A stretch of 64,000 bases of DNA from Cynocephalus volans (Eukaryota > Chordata > Mammalia > Dermoptera > Cynocephalidae), in contig NC_084461.1 of assembly GCF_027409185.1 (NCBI RefSeq), positions 188,082,001-188,146,000 of the forward strand. The letters run 5' to 3'. Below the pieces are notes generated by a model, which was given only the letters and a program-made list of their open reading frames with translations, was not told the origin of the DNA and did no database searches. Positions 1 to 10,245 of the stretch are shown in pieces (position 1 is the stretch's first letter; every line of letters starts with the position of its first letter). Position numbers and translations under genes: made by a program.

Positions 1-939
1 CCCCCATGACCCTTCAAATTATTTTGAAGCAAATTCCAAATATGATATAATTTTATTCATGAATATTTCAGTATTCTCCTTGTGAAACAATACCATGATC
101 ACGGCTGAAAAAAAAATAATTAATTTTTAAAAAAATAAAATGTAATTTTATTAATATTAATTTTTACATTCTAGGATATTTTTGCAGAGCGGTTGGGAGG
201 GAGGGGGAGAGAGGATAGGGGAAGAAAATGGGATGGAAGAAGGAGGAAGGAGAAGGGGCAGGATTGAGGCCTGTGGCACCCCTCTCATTCCTACAGGGAA
301 GACCAGGGGGCTTCCAGCGGTGGCTTGGTCATTGCCGGGTTGGATGCAGATGGCAGGAGGATGTAGCAAAAGCCCTCGCCCCCCACCCCCCAGCTCAGGA
401 ACCCAGGGCCCTTCTTGCTATGGCTTGGTGGTTGCCGCTGGGCTGGCTGTGCGTGTTGGGGGGCCCTGGCTGAGGCCCCTGGCCCTTCCCCCTTTCTGGT
501 TTGGTAGCCCAGGAGACTTCCCGGTCCTTCAAGGTGTTATAGGTGTTCTTGGGTAAAATGAGACCTTAACTAGTTAATATGAAACCTTGTCTCTGGTTGC
601 GGGTACTTTGTTTTTTCTTTCAGCTCTGGATTATTTGCTGTTCCCACCACGTAAACTCCTGGCTGGAACAAATTTGTTGTCCTTTGCTTACTTCTAAAAT
701 GGGGGAATTTCCCGTGGGGACCAGTATTTGAGATGTATGGTTGAGCTAAATTGCTGCTTTGCTGCAATTATCTCATATTTTTTTTTACTGATGGTTTCTT
801 CGAATCTAGATCCAAAAAGTTTATTCTTGCAACTGGTTTATATGTCTCTTTAAATATATAGATTCCTCCTCCCTTTCCTTTTTCTTCTTGCAATTTATTT
901 CTTAAAGAATGAGACAGTGTTTAAAGTCTTGCAACTATA
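1..939. other. Intergenic stretch, unassigned
   Basis: AT-rich to 180, then a GC-rich segment (about 180-540) with G- and C-runs, then mixed sequence with T-runs. Open frames here (up to 124 codons) carry no recognised domain or splice context. No repeat family was assigned. Confidence 0.4.
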
Positions 940-1039
940 GCCGGTTTGCTCAGTTGGCTAAAGTGGGGTGTTATAACACAAAGGTCAAGGATTTGGATCC
1001 CCGTACTGGCCAGCCACAAAAAAAAAAAAAAAAAAAAAA
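940..1039 (+). repeat. CYN SINE, monomer type
   Basis: tRNA-Ile-like unit (GCCGGTTTGCTCAGTTGGCT, then CCGTACTGGCCAGCC) with a 3' A-tail. Confidence 0.85.
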
Positions 1040-1171
1040 GTTAAAGCTTTGCAACTGGATGAATTCACCAAGGAAGGTGAGTATCTTTAGAAAAGAGGTC
1101 TGAGGAGTGGGCAGCTGATAAACAGGTCAGTGCTATAACTGGTGAGGGAGAAGCTATGATTTGTAGCATTT

Positions 1172-1243
1172 GCTAGTGGATCTGAACTCTTGCCCTTGGT
1201 GTTGTCAGCACAGCACTCTAATGAAATGAGCTAACTGGCCAGC
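1172..1243 (-). repeat. CYN SINE remnant
   Basis: Antisense unit ending GAGCTAACTGGCCAGCCC, diverged and without a clear tail. It appears to sit inside an older unassigned repeat. Confidence 0.65.
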
Positions 1244-1704
1244 CCACGTTTGCCAATTTCTATGGTATAAATACTCTTATCACTTTGGCCAATTGCTACC
1301 TGACAACTATTTTGGCTGGCAAAATTCCTTAAAATGTAAGGATTGGCTCTCTTGGCATGGGGCTGGTTGCCTTAGGGCATCCCAACTGTAGGAGGTAGGG
1401 AGAAGAGGAGAAACCAACAACAGAGACTGAGAAGGAACAGCCATTGAGGTGGGAAGAAAAATAAGAGAGGGTGGTGTTCTGGAAGCCAAATGAAGAATAC
1501 GGTTCCAAGATGGGAGTAATCAATTGTATCAATTGCTGGCGAGAGGTCGACTAAGATGACAAATTGCCATAGAAGATTTAGCATCATGGGGGTCATTGGT
1601 GATTGTGAGAGGAACATTTCCTATGGTATGGTGGTCAAGAGAGGGTGGGAGGAAACAAATATGAGACAGTACAGATCATTCTTTTGAGGAGTTTTGCTGC
1701 AGAG

Positions 1705-1870
1705 CAGTGGTTCTCAACTGGGGGTGATTGTGCCCTGCAAGGGACATTTGGCAATGTCTAGGGACTGGGGTTTGGTGGGGGTTGCTTCTGGCATCTAGAT
1801 GTAGAAACTAGGGTTGCTGCTAAACACTGTAATGTACAGGAAAGCCCCCCACAACAAGGTGGAGCAGAAA
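1705..1870 (+). mobile_element. MER20-like hAT DNA transposon, 3' part lost
   Basis: Begins CAGTGGTTCTCAACTGGGGG and runs through GGACATTTGGCAATGTCT to AGCCCCCCACAACAA, matching MER20 as I recall it. The right terminal inverted repeat is missing. A SINE lies directly downstream. Confidence 0.75.
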
Positions 1871-1883
1871 TTTAAATTTATAT

Positions 1884-1969
1884 TTGAGAGAGCATGTTGC
1901 TGGTAACACCGAGGTCATGGGTCCAGATCCCCATACCCTCCAGCCGCCAAAAAAAAAGAAAAAAGAAAA
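1884..1969 (+). repeat. CYN SINE, 5'-truncated, with target-site duplication
   Basis: Unit starting at GAGAGAGCATG with an A-rich tail. It is flanked by GAAATTTAAATTYAT copies, so the truncated form inserted as such. Confidence 0.75.
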
Positions 1970-2018
1970 AAGAAATTTAAATTCATAAGTGTCTGGCTAC
2001 TGCTAAACTATGGCTAAG

Positions 2019-2490
2019 GCCTGGAATCCGCACAGCGCCAATTGTCTAGCTCTTAATCCTGTTTGTAATGCTAATTGTAAAGCTTAATTGTAAAGCTAGG
2101 TGACCACGCTAGTTGTCGCGGCTCTTTTACCTGCCAGTAATCTTGCACCAACTGGGTCGATGGTTGAGCTAGGGCTTGGTCTGGAGCTCCCAGACCCCTC
2201 AAGCCCATTCACAGACTGGGTCACAAACCCTTCACATGCCAGGCTGGGTCACCAGACCCTTTCACGTGGGTCTGTGAGCTAGGTAACTGGCCACATGGTC
2301 CTTGGAAACTGCAGGTCTGGAAAAACATGGCCATGCAGGGCAGGCACCCGAGGCAGTAAAACACCAGCCAAAGTGGTACTGTTGTGCAGGCACACTTACT
2401 CCACCCACACATACAATGTTTACTGAACAACCCTGAACCGGCTCCAAGGCAAGGGGAGCCTGACTAAATTATTCCATTTTCCCAACAACA
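2019..2490 (-). mobile_element. Putative ERV LTR with adjoining primer-binding-site-like segment (fossil)
   Basis: Read on the minus strand, an LTR-like unit of about 450 bp starts TGTTGTTGGG and ends TAGACA (2490 to 2043). Two bases later follows a TGGCGC segment that could be a primer-binding site. A GGGTTTGTGACCCAGTCT motif is shared with the LTR-like unit at 5639-6190. It is a broken fossil with little internal sequence; family not identified. Confidence 0.4.
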
Positions 2491-2702
2491 AGTTTATAAA
2501 TTTAAATATCCAGACCAAAACATCAAAGTGTAAGGTTGAGAAGTCATGTTGCAAAGGGAAGGAGGAAATGGGTTACAGCAGGTGGGAGAAATAGAGGATT
2601 TTTTTTAAGATGGGAGAAATAACATGTTTATATGCTGATGGGAATATCATTGGCTAAATGGTAGAAGAAAAGTTGATAATTCCTATAAAGAAATAGTGCT
2701 AA

Positions 2703-2791
2703 GGGCTAGCTGGTTAACCACAGTTGGTTAGAGCGTGGTGCTGATTACTCCAAGGTCAAGAGTTCAGATCTCTGTACCAGCCAGCTGCCAA

Positions 2792-2823
<32 letters not shown>

Positions 2824-2827
2824 AAAA
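2703..2827 (+). repeat. CYN SINE, monomer type
   Basis: GGGCTAGCTGGTTAACCACAG start, tRNA-Ile-like body, GCCAGCTGCC end and long A-rich tail. Confidence 0.85.
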
Positions 2828-3960
2828 GGAATAGTGCTAAAACACACTTATGGGGCTGATAAATCCACACAAAGAATGTATGAAGCAAAATACTTAGAGA
2901 AAAAATATGTAAAGGAAGATCTACATCCTCTGGAAATTTTTTATATTCATCTTGAAAATCAATTGACCAAAAGGAGGGTAGACTTTATCGTTAAGTCCTA
3001 TTAACCTAATGTAAGTCAGGTCATACTGATTTTAATATTATTCAAAGGGCATGTACTGCATTAAACTAACTTGGGGCACACAAGAGATATATCCAAAGGG
3101 ACAAGGCCTCCTCTTCCCCATGGAATCATCTTCTAAAATGATCATTTTGGAGCTGGAGGGCACTTTAGAGGTTATCTCATTTTATTCTTCATTCTTTGTG
3201 AGGAAGCTGAGGCCCTGGGATGGTTATTGGCCATGAACCTTTAAGTAAGCCAAGTAACAGATGCAGAATGATGTGGATACTGTGGAGTGTTGAATCAAAT
3301 ACATTAGAGGAATGATTTATAAATGTCAATGTTCTACTCTACTTAAATGATCTCTAATCATCCAGCAGCCTCCTATGAATGAAAAAGTTTCCCAGGTGAA
3401 TTAGACATTTTTCTTAGATCTGTCTTTTGTACAGGGGAAAAACACAACACTTGTAAATTGCTCTAAGGGAAACATTACTTAACATCCCTTAAGTGTCTCC
3501 TGGCAGTGATAGGCTTCCTTTCAGTGGAAAAGTAACTTCAGGACAAGGGAATAAATACTGCTATCTTTCCAACTAATTTTCTCTCTTTTCAGTCAAGGGA
3601 GAAGGCAAGGCTACATATTCTGGGGTTCTAAGATGTCCAAGCAGGCATTTTGTTTATGAGATAGTCAGACAAGTGAGTATAGAGCTAACTCTTTCAGACC
3701 CTAATGCAAAATCAGGAGGGCTTGCCCAGTCAGAGTTCAGCTGCCAAAAAATAAAGTTTTCTGCAGATTTTAATATGAAAATATTAAATCAATACAGCAT
3801 ATCAACTCCCTCCAAGAAACTCCTGTCTGTGACTCCATGCTTTACTGACCAACCTCTTATTTTTCAGACTAATTCTTTGCTGATTCTTTTCTTCTTCTGG
3901 CTCCTGACTGCTGATAGATCTGATTCTATTTCCTAATTCCACTAGGTCTTCTTATCTCTC
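2828..3960. other. Intergenic stretch, mostly unassigned
   Basis: A weak antisense MIR-like segment lies near 3150-3245 (GAGGAAGCTGAGGCCCTGG). The rest shows no gene signal and no assigned repeat. Confidence 0.35.
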
Positions 3961-4545
3961 AAGTCTTTATTTCTATTCCTGATTTTTCACATGTATTTCT
4001 CTTTGCCCTCTGGATATCATGTAGGCCATCAGCTGCCCCCTCAACTCAATGTGCTCAGTGCTGAACTTATTTCCCACTCCCCTTCCTAAGGACTCCAAGC
4101 CCAACTACTTATTTCTAGAAGTTTATCAGGACAATCCCTGCTGTCTTTGCAGAATTAATCACAGCTTTCATGCTCAAGTTTGAGTGACAAATTATATGGT
4201 AATCTAACCTATTTCCATCAAAGGCACTGCTATTTTCCAAGTCACCTAGAGAAACCTTAACTTATCCTTCAGCTGCTAAATCCAACTCAGTAGAATCTTC
4301 TCTGAGAATGTCTGTCAAATCTCCCCTTATTTTTACATTCTTAGTAGCACCCACTAAGCCCTTATCTAGGTCACTAATAAAGCTTTTTACTCCCCGATAC
4401 CTCTGCCTACCACCTCTCTATCCTCCAATCCATCAGGTGCACTGTAACTAACTCAATGTTATGAAAATCTAGATTTTATCCTATCGCCCCTCTGCTTGAA
4501 AATTTAACGTAATAACTCAACATTTAGTAGGTATTTACCATGTGA
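3960..4545 (+). repeat. L2 LINE fragment (ORF2 part)
   Basis: Diverged L2 reverse-transcriptase-region text, e.g. CTCAACTCAATGTGCTCAG, CTATCCTCCAATCCATC and CCCCTCTGCTTGAAAA, in the order of the L2 consensus as recalled. Confidence 0.6.
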
Positions 4546-4564
4546 GAAGCACACTGTCCTGGCC

Positions 4565-4670
4565 CTCAAAAACTTCATTCATTCAAAATATATTTGAGTG
4601 CCTATTGTATGCATCTCACTGTTCCAAGCATTGGGGCTACAATGATGATAGGCATGGCCCATGACTATGT
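4565..4670 (-). repeat. L2 3'-end fragment, antisense
   Basis: TTCATTCATTCAAAATATAT followed by GAGTGCCTATTGTATGC, the reverse of the usual L2 3' terminus. Confidence 0.55.
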
Positions 4671-4744
4671 AAAAAACTTAAAATAGCCAGATAATGGTTC
4701 ATGGAGAAGTCTCAAGGGGACTTGTAATGAAATGGCAAATGGGT

Positions 4745-5330
4745 GATTTTTTAAAAGCACTGTGAAAGAAGGAACTCGATACTTGTATAACCATGTTCGT
4801 TGCAGCGTTATTCACAATGGCCAAAAGGTGGAAACAATACAAGTGTCAACAGATGAATGGATAAACAAAATGTGGTCTATCCATACAACAGAATATTATT
4901 CAGCCGTAAAACGAAATGAAGTTCCGATACATGTTGTAACATGGATTAACCTCAGAAATATTATGTTAAGTGAAGGAAACCAGACACAAAAGGACAAATA
5001 TTGTATGATTCCACTTATGTGAAATGTATAGAATAGGCAAATCCAGAGACAGAAAGTAGATTAGAGTTTCAGGGCCTGGATGTAGAGGGAATGGGTAGTT
5101 GTTTAATGGGTACAGAGTTTCTGGTGTGGGTGATACAGTTTTGAAAATAGTGATGATGGGTACACATTATGAATGTAATGAATGCCACTGAACTGTACAC
5201 TTAAAATGGTTACAATGGCACATTTTATGGTATATATAAAAATAATGTAATATGCTAAAAATCATTGAACATTTTAAATGGGTGAACTATATGAAATGTG
5301 AATTATATCTCAAAAAAGCTGTTAAAAAAA
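4745..5330 (+). mobile_element. L1 LINE 3' end (ORF2 C-terminus and 3' UTR)
   Basis: An 86-codon open stretch (4762-5022) encodes the L1 ORF2 C-terminus: INKMWSIHTTEYYSAVKRNE and NQTQKDKYCMIPLM. Then follows a 3' UTR with TGTACACTTAAAATGG and an A-run. A 5'-truncated mammalian L1M-type copy. Confidence 0.85.
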
Positions 5331-5858
5331 AACAGGAGAGTCAAATACAGAAACTGTGAAATGGCTTGGAAAGAAAAAAAGTGATGATTGCTCAGGTAAA
5401 TGGTTCTCAGAGTGGTGGGAAAAAGCAGAATGGTGTGGAGAATCTGTCATGTCCTTTGCCCTGCTGATCAAATAAAGTCAAAGGTTCTAAGCCCAACCTT
5501 GCTCTAAAAAATGTAGGGAATTACCTCCTGCTAGGGCAGCTCCCTCCCCATCATATAGTTTGCCCTAAAGTTTTATTCCTGCCAGGCTTGATCATGTCAC
5601 TTACCTGGCCCTGTGTACCCTTTTTGGACTTAGCCTGCTGTAGGGAAAGTGAAGAAAAATGGTCAGGGCCCCTCAGATATTCAGAATCTTGCTGAGCATT
5701 TGATGTAAATATGCACATGCGCCCAGGTGTTCCTTGGCTAGTGACTAATGTAATTGCGTATGTGCGTCCAGGTGTCCTGGGTTATGGACTTAAGTATAAA
5801 GGATGAGTGGCTCTAATCCACTCCTCCCCAGATGCCTCTAGGGGAGCCATGGGGAGGA

Positions 5859-5904
5859 GGTGGGGGGGATGGCGGGGGGGGGGGGATGGCGGGGGGGGGG
5901 GGGG
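5859..5904 (+). repeat. G-rich tandem tract
   Basis: Runs of 7 to 14 G separated by GATGGC, about three imperfect units. Such sequence can form G-quadruplexes and is prone to length change. Confidence 0.8.
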
Positions 5905-5998
5905 ATGGCAGCAGCTGGCTGCTGCTGCTTCAGGCTGTTGCTGCCAGTGCCCCAGGGATGCTCTGACTAGCCACCCCCTCTGCTGCTACGGCTGCTAT

Positions 5999-6058
5999 AA
6001 TCTGCTACTGCTACTGCTGACTGAGCTCAATCTGCTACTGCTACTGCTGACTGAGCTC
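5999..6058 (+). repeat. 30-bp tandem duplication
   Basis: AATCTGCTACTGCTACTGCT followed by GACTGAGCTC occurs twice in direct succession with no visible difference. Confidence 0.9.
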
Positions 6059-6599
6059 GTGTCGTCTGCCAATGGCTCCCGGGATCTTTCCCAATTACCT
6101 GCAGCGTGGATCTGTGTGTGAGGGGTCTGTGACCCAGTCTCTACAACGGGTCTGAAGGGTCTCTGTTATCCCTAACCCCTAGCCCAGACAATACGAATGT
6201 AAAACTTAGTGTAACTAAAAGAATGAAATATTTTGGCTTTAGTTATGAATTGCCTCACCCATACACCTGCCCAATTTGGTTCACTTGTACAGAGCTCAGA
6301 GTGCCACCTTCGCTAAATCTCCAACTAACCTCAGCAATAACAGCCTGCTTTCTCTGGGCTTCTACAGCACTGGATAGTCATGTTAACCCTGAAGTGTTTC
6401 TTCATGTCTGTGTTGTTACATGCATTTCCCATCAGATTGTTAAAGTCCTGGAGAGCAGAGACTATATTTACATTTCTTGTACATCCTTTCAACAGCTGGC
6501 ATAGCACAACAAAGAGCAACATAGCAATCTACTGACCTTGTTGCACGAATGCGTTAATGAAAATTATGGTGTTGCAAAGTGACCATCTTATCATGGCTG

Positions 6600-6985
6600 A
6601 GAGAGCAAGTTCTAGGTTCAGGCAGACATAGGTTTTTTTGTTTTTTTTTAAAGATGACCGGTAAGGGGATCTTAACCCTTGACTTGGTGTTGTCAGCACC
6701 ATGCTCAGCCAGTGAGCAACCGGCCATCCCTGTATGGGATCCGAACCCGTGGCCTTGGTGTTATCAGCACCACACTCTCCCGAGTGAGCCACAGGCCGGC
6801 CCCAGACATAGGTTTAATTGCCAATTCTTCCAAGTTCCAGGTGTGTGAGTTTGGGCAAGTTATTTAATTTCTGTGGCCTCAGCTTCATCTGGAAAAGGGG
6901 ATAGTACTTGTATTTGTCACATAAGGTCCTTGCAAGGGTTAAATAGGATTTTAAAATGTCAAGTGTTTGACACACTGCCAGATTA
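6600..6985 (+). repeat. MIR SINE split by a CYN dimer
   Basis: MIR-type text (GTTTGGGCAAGTTATTTAAT, then TTGCAAGGGTTAAAT) is interrupted at 6633-6802. The target duplication CAGACATAGG flanks the insert. Confidence 0.7.
6633..6802 (-). repeat. CYN SINE, dimer type, inside a MIR
   Basis: Antisense dimer: T-run, GATGACCGGTAAGGGGATCT, two tRNA-Ile-like units, ending GGCCGGC. A 10-bp target duplication CAGACATAGG is at both sides. Confidence 0.92.
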
Positions 6986-7389
6986 TCTGTAAACTGGAGC
7001 TGCAGAGTTAAAGCAAAGTGGAAAATCATGATGGATGATTTATCTCCACATCAACACAGAGCAGCTGTAGCCCTAAAATTACCCTCTCTTAATGGAATGG
7101 TCTTCCAATCATCTATAAACAAAAATGAAGGGGGAAACAAACCAAATGGCTTTTGGTGTAACAGTATTATATCCCTTTCTGGACACAGTACTACTAATTT
7201 TGGGAAAAAGGAAAATGCAGAATAAAACCATTCTCATAACTCTTGTTCAAGTATTTCCATGTACTATACTCTTTCTACACATATGATGACAGTAATTGGA
7301 GACAAAATGATGAACATAAACAGAATGCTTAAGAATAAAGAAAAAGGTGACTGTCATTCTTAGACTTTTTGGCTAATTTTTTAAAAATT

Positions 7390-8100
7390 TGTTTTCTATC
7401 AATTTTTTTTTAAAAAGTTTTTTCCTTGGTTATCAAGGTAACACATATCTTACTAAATTATAGACATGTATGACTCAGAACGTACAAGTTTTTGCAGTCT
7501 CTCCTGCTCCAAGACAATCATTGGTAACATTTTGGTATATGTGCTCCCAGGTTTTCCTAGAGTACAAGCAATTAAATAAACAAGAATGGAATCATAGTAT
7601 AATACTGTTCTCAACTTTTTTTTTTTCTTTTTTTGTTTGTTTTTTTTTTTTTTGTCTTTTTCGTGACCTGCACTCAGCCAGTGAGTGCACCGGTCATTCC
7701 TATATAGGATCCGAACCCGTGGCGGGAGCGTCGCCGCGCTCCCAGCGCAGCACTCTACCGAGTGCGCCACGGGATCGGCCCTCAGCTTTTTTTACTTGAT
7801 GATTCATCCATAGACTTCTTTCCATGACAGGACAAGATAGATGCCATTAATATTTTTAATGGCTGTATCATATTTAATTTTATGGATGGACCATACTTTA
7901 TCCAATTCTCTATTGGGAAATGGCTGAATCATTTTCAGGTGCGTGTGTTTTTTACCCCAGCACTGAACAATGATTGAAGTTGAGCTGCTGGATCAAAAAA
8001 GAATGAACATTAAAAAATGTGATAGCTATTACTAAATTGCTTTCCCTAAAAGGCCATACATTATAATAATCTTTTAATGTCCACATTACATTTTGATTAA
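7390..8100 (-). mobile_element. Old L1M-type fragment, antisense, split by a SINE
   Basis: Diverged text in the order of an L1M 3' region read backward: GGTAACATTTTGGTATATGT, CATAGACTTCTTTCCATG, AATGGCTGTATCATATTTAA and GAGCTGCTGGATCAAA. A CYN SINE interrupts it. Confidence 0.5.
7616..7780 (-). repeat. CYN SINE, short GC-rich type
   Basis: Antisense: T-rich tail, GTCTTTTTCGTGACC, CAGCCAGTGAGTGCACCGG, CGTCGCCGCGCTCCCAGCG, ending CGGGATCGGCC. Flanked by CTCAAC and CTCAGC followed by T-runs. Confidence 0.9.
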
Positions 8101-8231
8101 AGCTGTGTTTTAAAATCTGTTATGCTGAGCTTCATGTATAATTTATTCTAAATCTTTTGGAAACTGTCCTCTTACATATATTATGAAACAAAACACCTAC
8201 CATTATACAGCCCCCTCAGGGAAATGTTTCT

Positions 8232-8413
8232 TTTCTTTTTTTTTTTTTTTAAAGATTACAAACTGCTTTTTATTTATTTATTTATTTTATTTTTTTATTG
8301 GCACTCAGCCAGTGAGTGCACCGGCCATTCCCATATAGGATCCGAACCCGCGGCTGGAGCGTCGCCGCGCTCCCAATGTTGCACTCTCCCGAGTGCGCCA
8401 GGGGCTCGGCCTA
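8232..8413 (-). repeat. CYN SINE, short GC-rich type, with 16-bp target duplication
   Basis: Flanked on both sides by TCAGGGAAATGTTTCT. The 3' tail region differs from other copies in carrying AAAGATTACAAACTGC and a TTTA run. Confidence 0.9.
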
Positions 8414-8429
8414 TCAGGGAAATGTTTCT

Positions 8430-9540
8430 GAGGCAAAGTTTCTAGCTCCCCCTGCTGGCACTAATAGAACAGGCCCCAGAGTAAGTTGGTTTTCTATCAC
8501 AAAGGTTCCACAATTTTAAAAAAAACCACATTTGTTAAAAACAAAACTTTAATCTTGAAATGAATCACTGTGGTTTTCTTCTCTTCTTTCTTTTTACATG
8601 TCTTTGAGTCTGCAATAGAAGTTCCAACCCAAAAATGAAGCATCTGATCTTAAATAAGAATTTTAATTTATAAAAACCCCACAAACAACCCAACAACATT
8701 CTTTTGGCTTCAGGACTGTCTTTTTGCATATCTATGGAGTAAGTTTTTACATATCCATACATTTGGGTATGTGAAATGTGGTACTTAACTAGTTCATAAT
8801 TATGGTCTTCCGTGAACAGATGCTCAAGAGCATTTAACTCATACACTGAAATTACATATTCATCCATAAAACTAAAATGGAAATACTCTACTTGCTCAAA
8901 TAACACCATAAAACTCACTTTAATAAAAATTTAAACTTAGTTCTGCTCCTATATAGTCTTCCCTTTGTCCTTAATAACACAACACCAATAATCAGGGAAA
9001 CAACAAGCCCAGTTAAAATTTTCCTCTTCCCACACTGCATTGTAGCAAGAGGCCAAGGAATCACAAGTGCAGGTCTCTGGGCAGGATTTCTGGAAAGGGA
9101 TTTAAAGGTTGCACTCAGCTGCTATGTTCTTTCAGCCCTCTTGCTTCCCCCTTTCTTCCTGCCAAGCTTAGAGATACAAGAGCCATCTTGAGACTATGAA
9201 GCTGAAAGCCACATGCAAAACAGGGTTAAGCAGGGAAACAGGAGCCGGGGATCCATGATGACATCCTTAAATGGCCCCACTCTGGGACTTCTTCCAGATT
9301 CAAAAGACAAAACCCTCAAGGAACTCTAGATTGGGGTTTGTTCACTTAGGACCAAATAAAATCCTAACATAGATGCTAAAACAACTGTCTCTTAAAATAA
9401 AAGCCAAACATGTAAAGCTGCAACACAGATGGCAGTACAATAACTTTATGTCCAAAGGACTCAAGGCACTTCCTGAAATATCTAATTTACAACCTCAATA
9501 CACCAGGAAATACATGGTCCCATAAGTTTTTGGAAGAACT
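8430..9540. other. Intergenic stretch downstream of ARPC3, unassigned
   Basis: A 117-codon minus-strand open frame (8565-8918) shows no recognised motif. 9040-9340 has the look of an old repeat (AGAGCCATCTTGAGACTATG) that I cannot name. Confidence 0.35.
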
Positions 9541-9579
9541 CACATAAAATAGCTACTTCTGTCAGCCAAATAATGAAAA

Positions 9580-9965
9580 CCTTTTAAATGATGAAAAACT
9601 GGCCAATATAAAAATGTCAAATAAGGGTAAACAATACAGAGAGTCCAAAAATAAGCCCATATGTTTACGGTCAACTGATTTTTGACAAGGAAGCCAAGAC
9701 AATTAAAGGGGGGAAAGAATAGTCTTTTTGACAAATGGTGCTGGATAGCCACATGCAAAAGAATGAAGCTGGACTCCTACTTCAGTTCTTATATAAAAAT
9801 TAACTCAAAATGGATCAAAGACCTAAATTTAAGAGCTAAAAGTGTAAAAATGCTTAGAAAAAAACATAAGTATAAACCTATACTTTAGAAAACCACTGAA
9901 TTGTACACTTTAAAAGGGTGAGTATTATGGTATGTGAATTGTATCTCAAAAAATTTTTAAGAGAA
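9580..9965 (+). mobile_element. L1 LINE fragment with internal deletion
   Basis: Encodes ORF2 text SLFDKWCWIATCKRMKLDSY and [17 protein letters not shown]. It then jumps to 3' UTR text (TTGTACACTTTAAAAGGGTG), so the segment between is missing. Confidence 0.8.
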
Positions 9966-10015
9966 TGTCAAAGATAAGCAATAAAGTTTTCCTAACATGG
10001 AATGTTAGAAATTTC

Positions 10016-10021
10016 TTTATT
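10016..10021 (-). terminator. ARPC3: Probable ARPC3 polyadenylation signal AATAAA
   Basis: AATAAA on the minus strand about 225 nt after the stop codon, giving a short 3' UTR. It is chosen because it is the first clean hexamer at a typical distance. Confidence 0.5.
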
Positions 10022-10245
10022 ATTACTTATTCTTATTAAGCACCAGCTTAATACTGCACAAAATTTCAAATCACCCTCAGACAACCCACTCTGCCCTCCC
10101 CCAAATTCTTGATCAAGAGCTTTTCGAGTTAAGACATGCTCTTTCTTCTGTATAAAACTTTATGAAATAAAGGCAATAGGACTGTGTACATCTTGCTGTA
10201 AAATGCTGCCCATAGCTCTGGAGGCAGTGGCTTCCCACGCTCCTT

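Larger units (their letters stand above)
5639..6190 (+). mobile_element. Putative ERV LTR with poly-G tracts (fossil)
   Basis: About 550 bp bounded by TG and CA, with a TATA-like TTAAGTATAAAGG near 5788. It has long G-runs at 5859-5904, CTG-rich repeats, and a GGGTCTGTGACCCAGTCT motif shared with the antisense unit near 2.2 kb. No internal region adjoins it, so it reads as a solo LTR. Family not recognised. Confidence 0.4.

Noticed and set aside
182-556. 124-codon plus-strand frame
   Set aside because: GC-rich low-complexity translation overlapping another open frame; no support.
8565-8918. 117-codon minus-strand frame downstream of ARPC3
   Set aside because: No recognised motif, no splice or promoter context, lysine/arginine run at the end; likely chance or old repeat.
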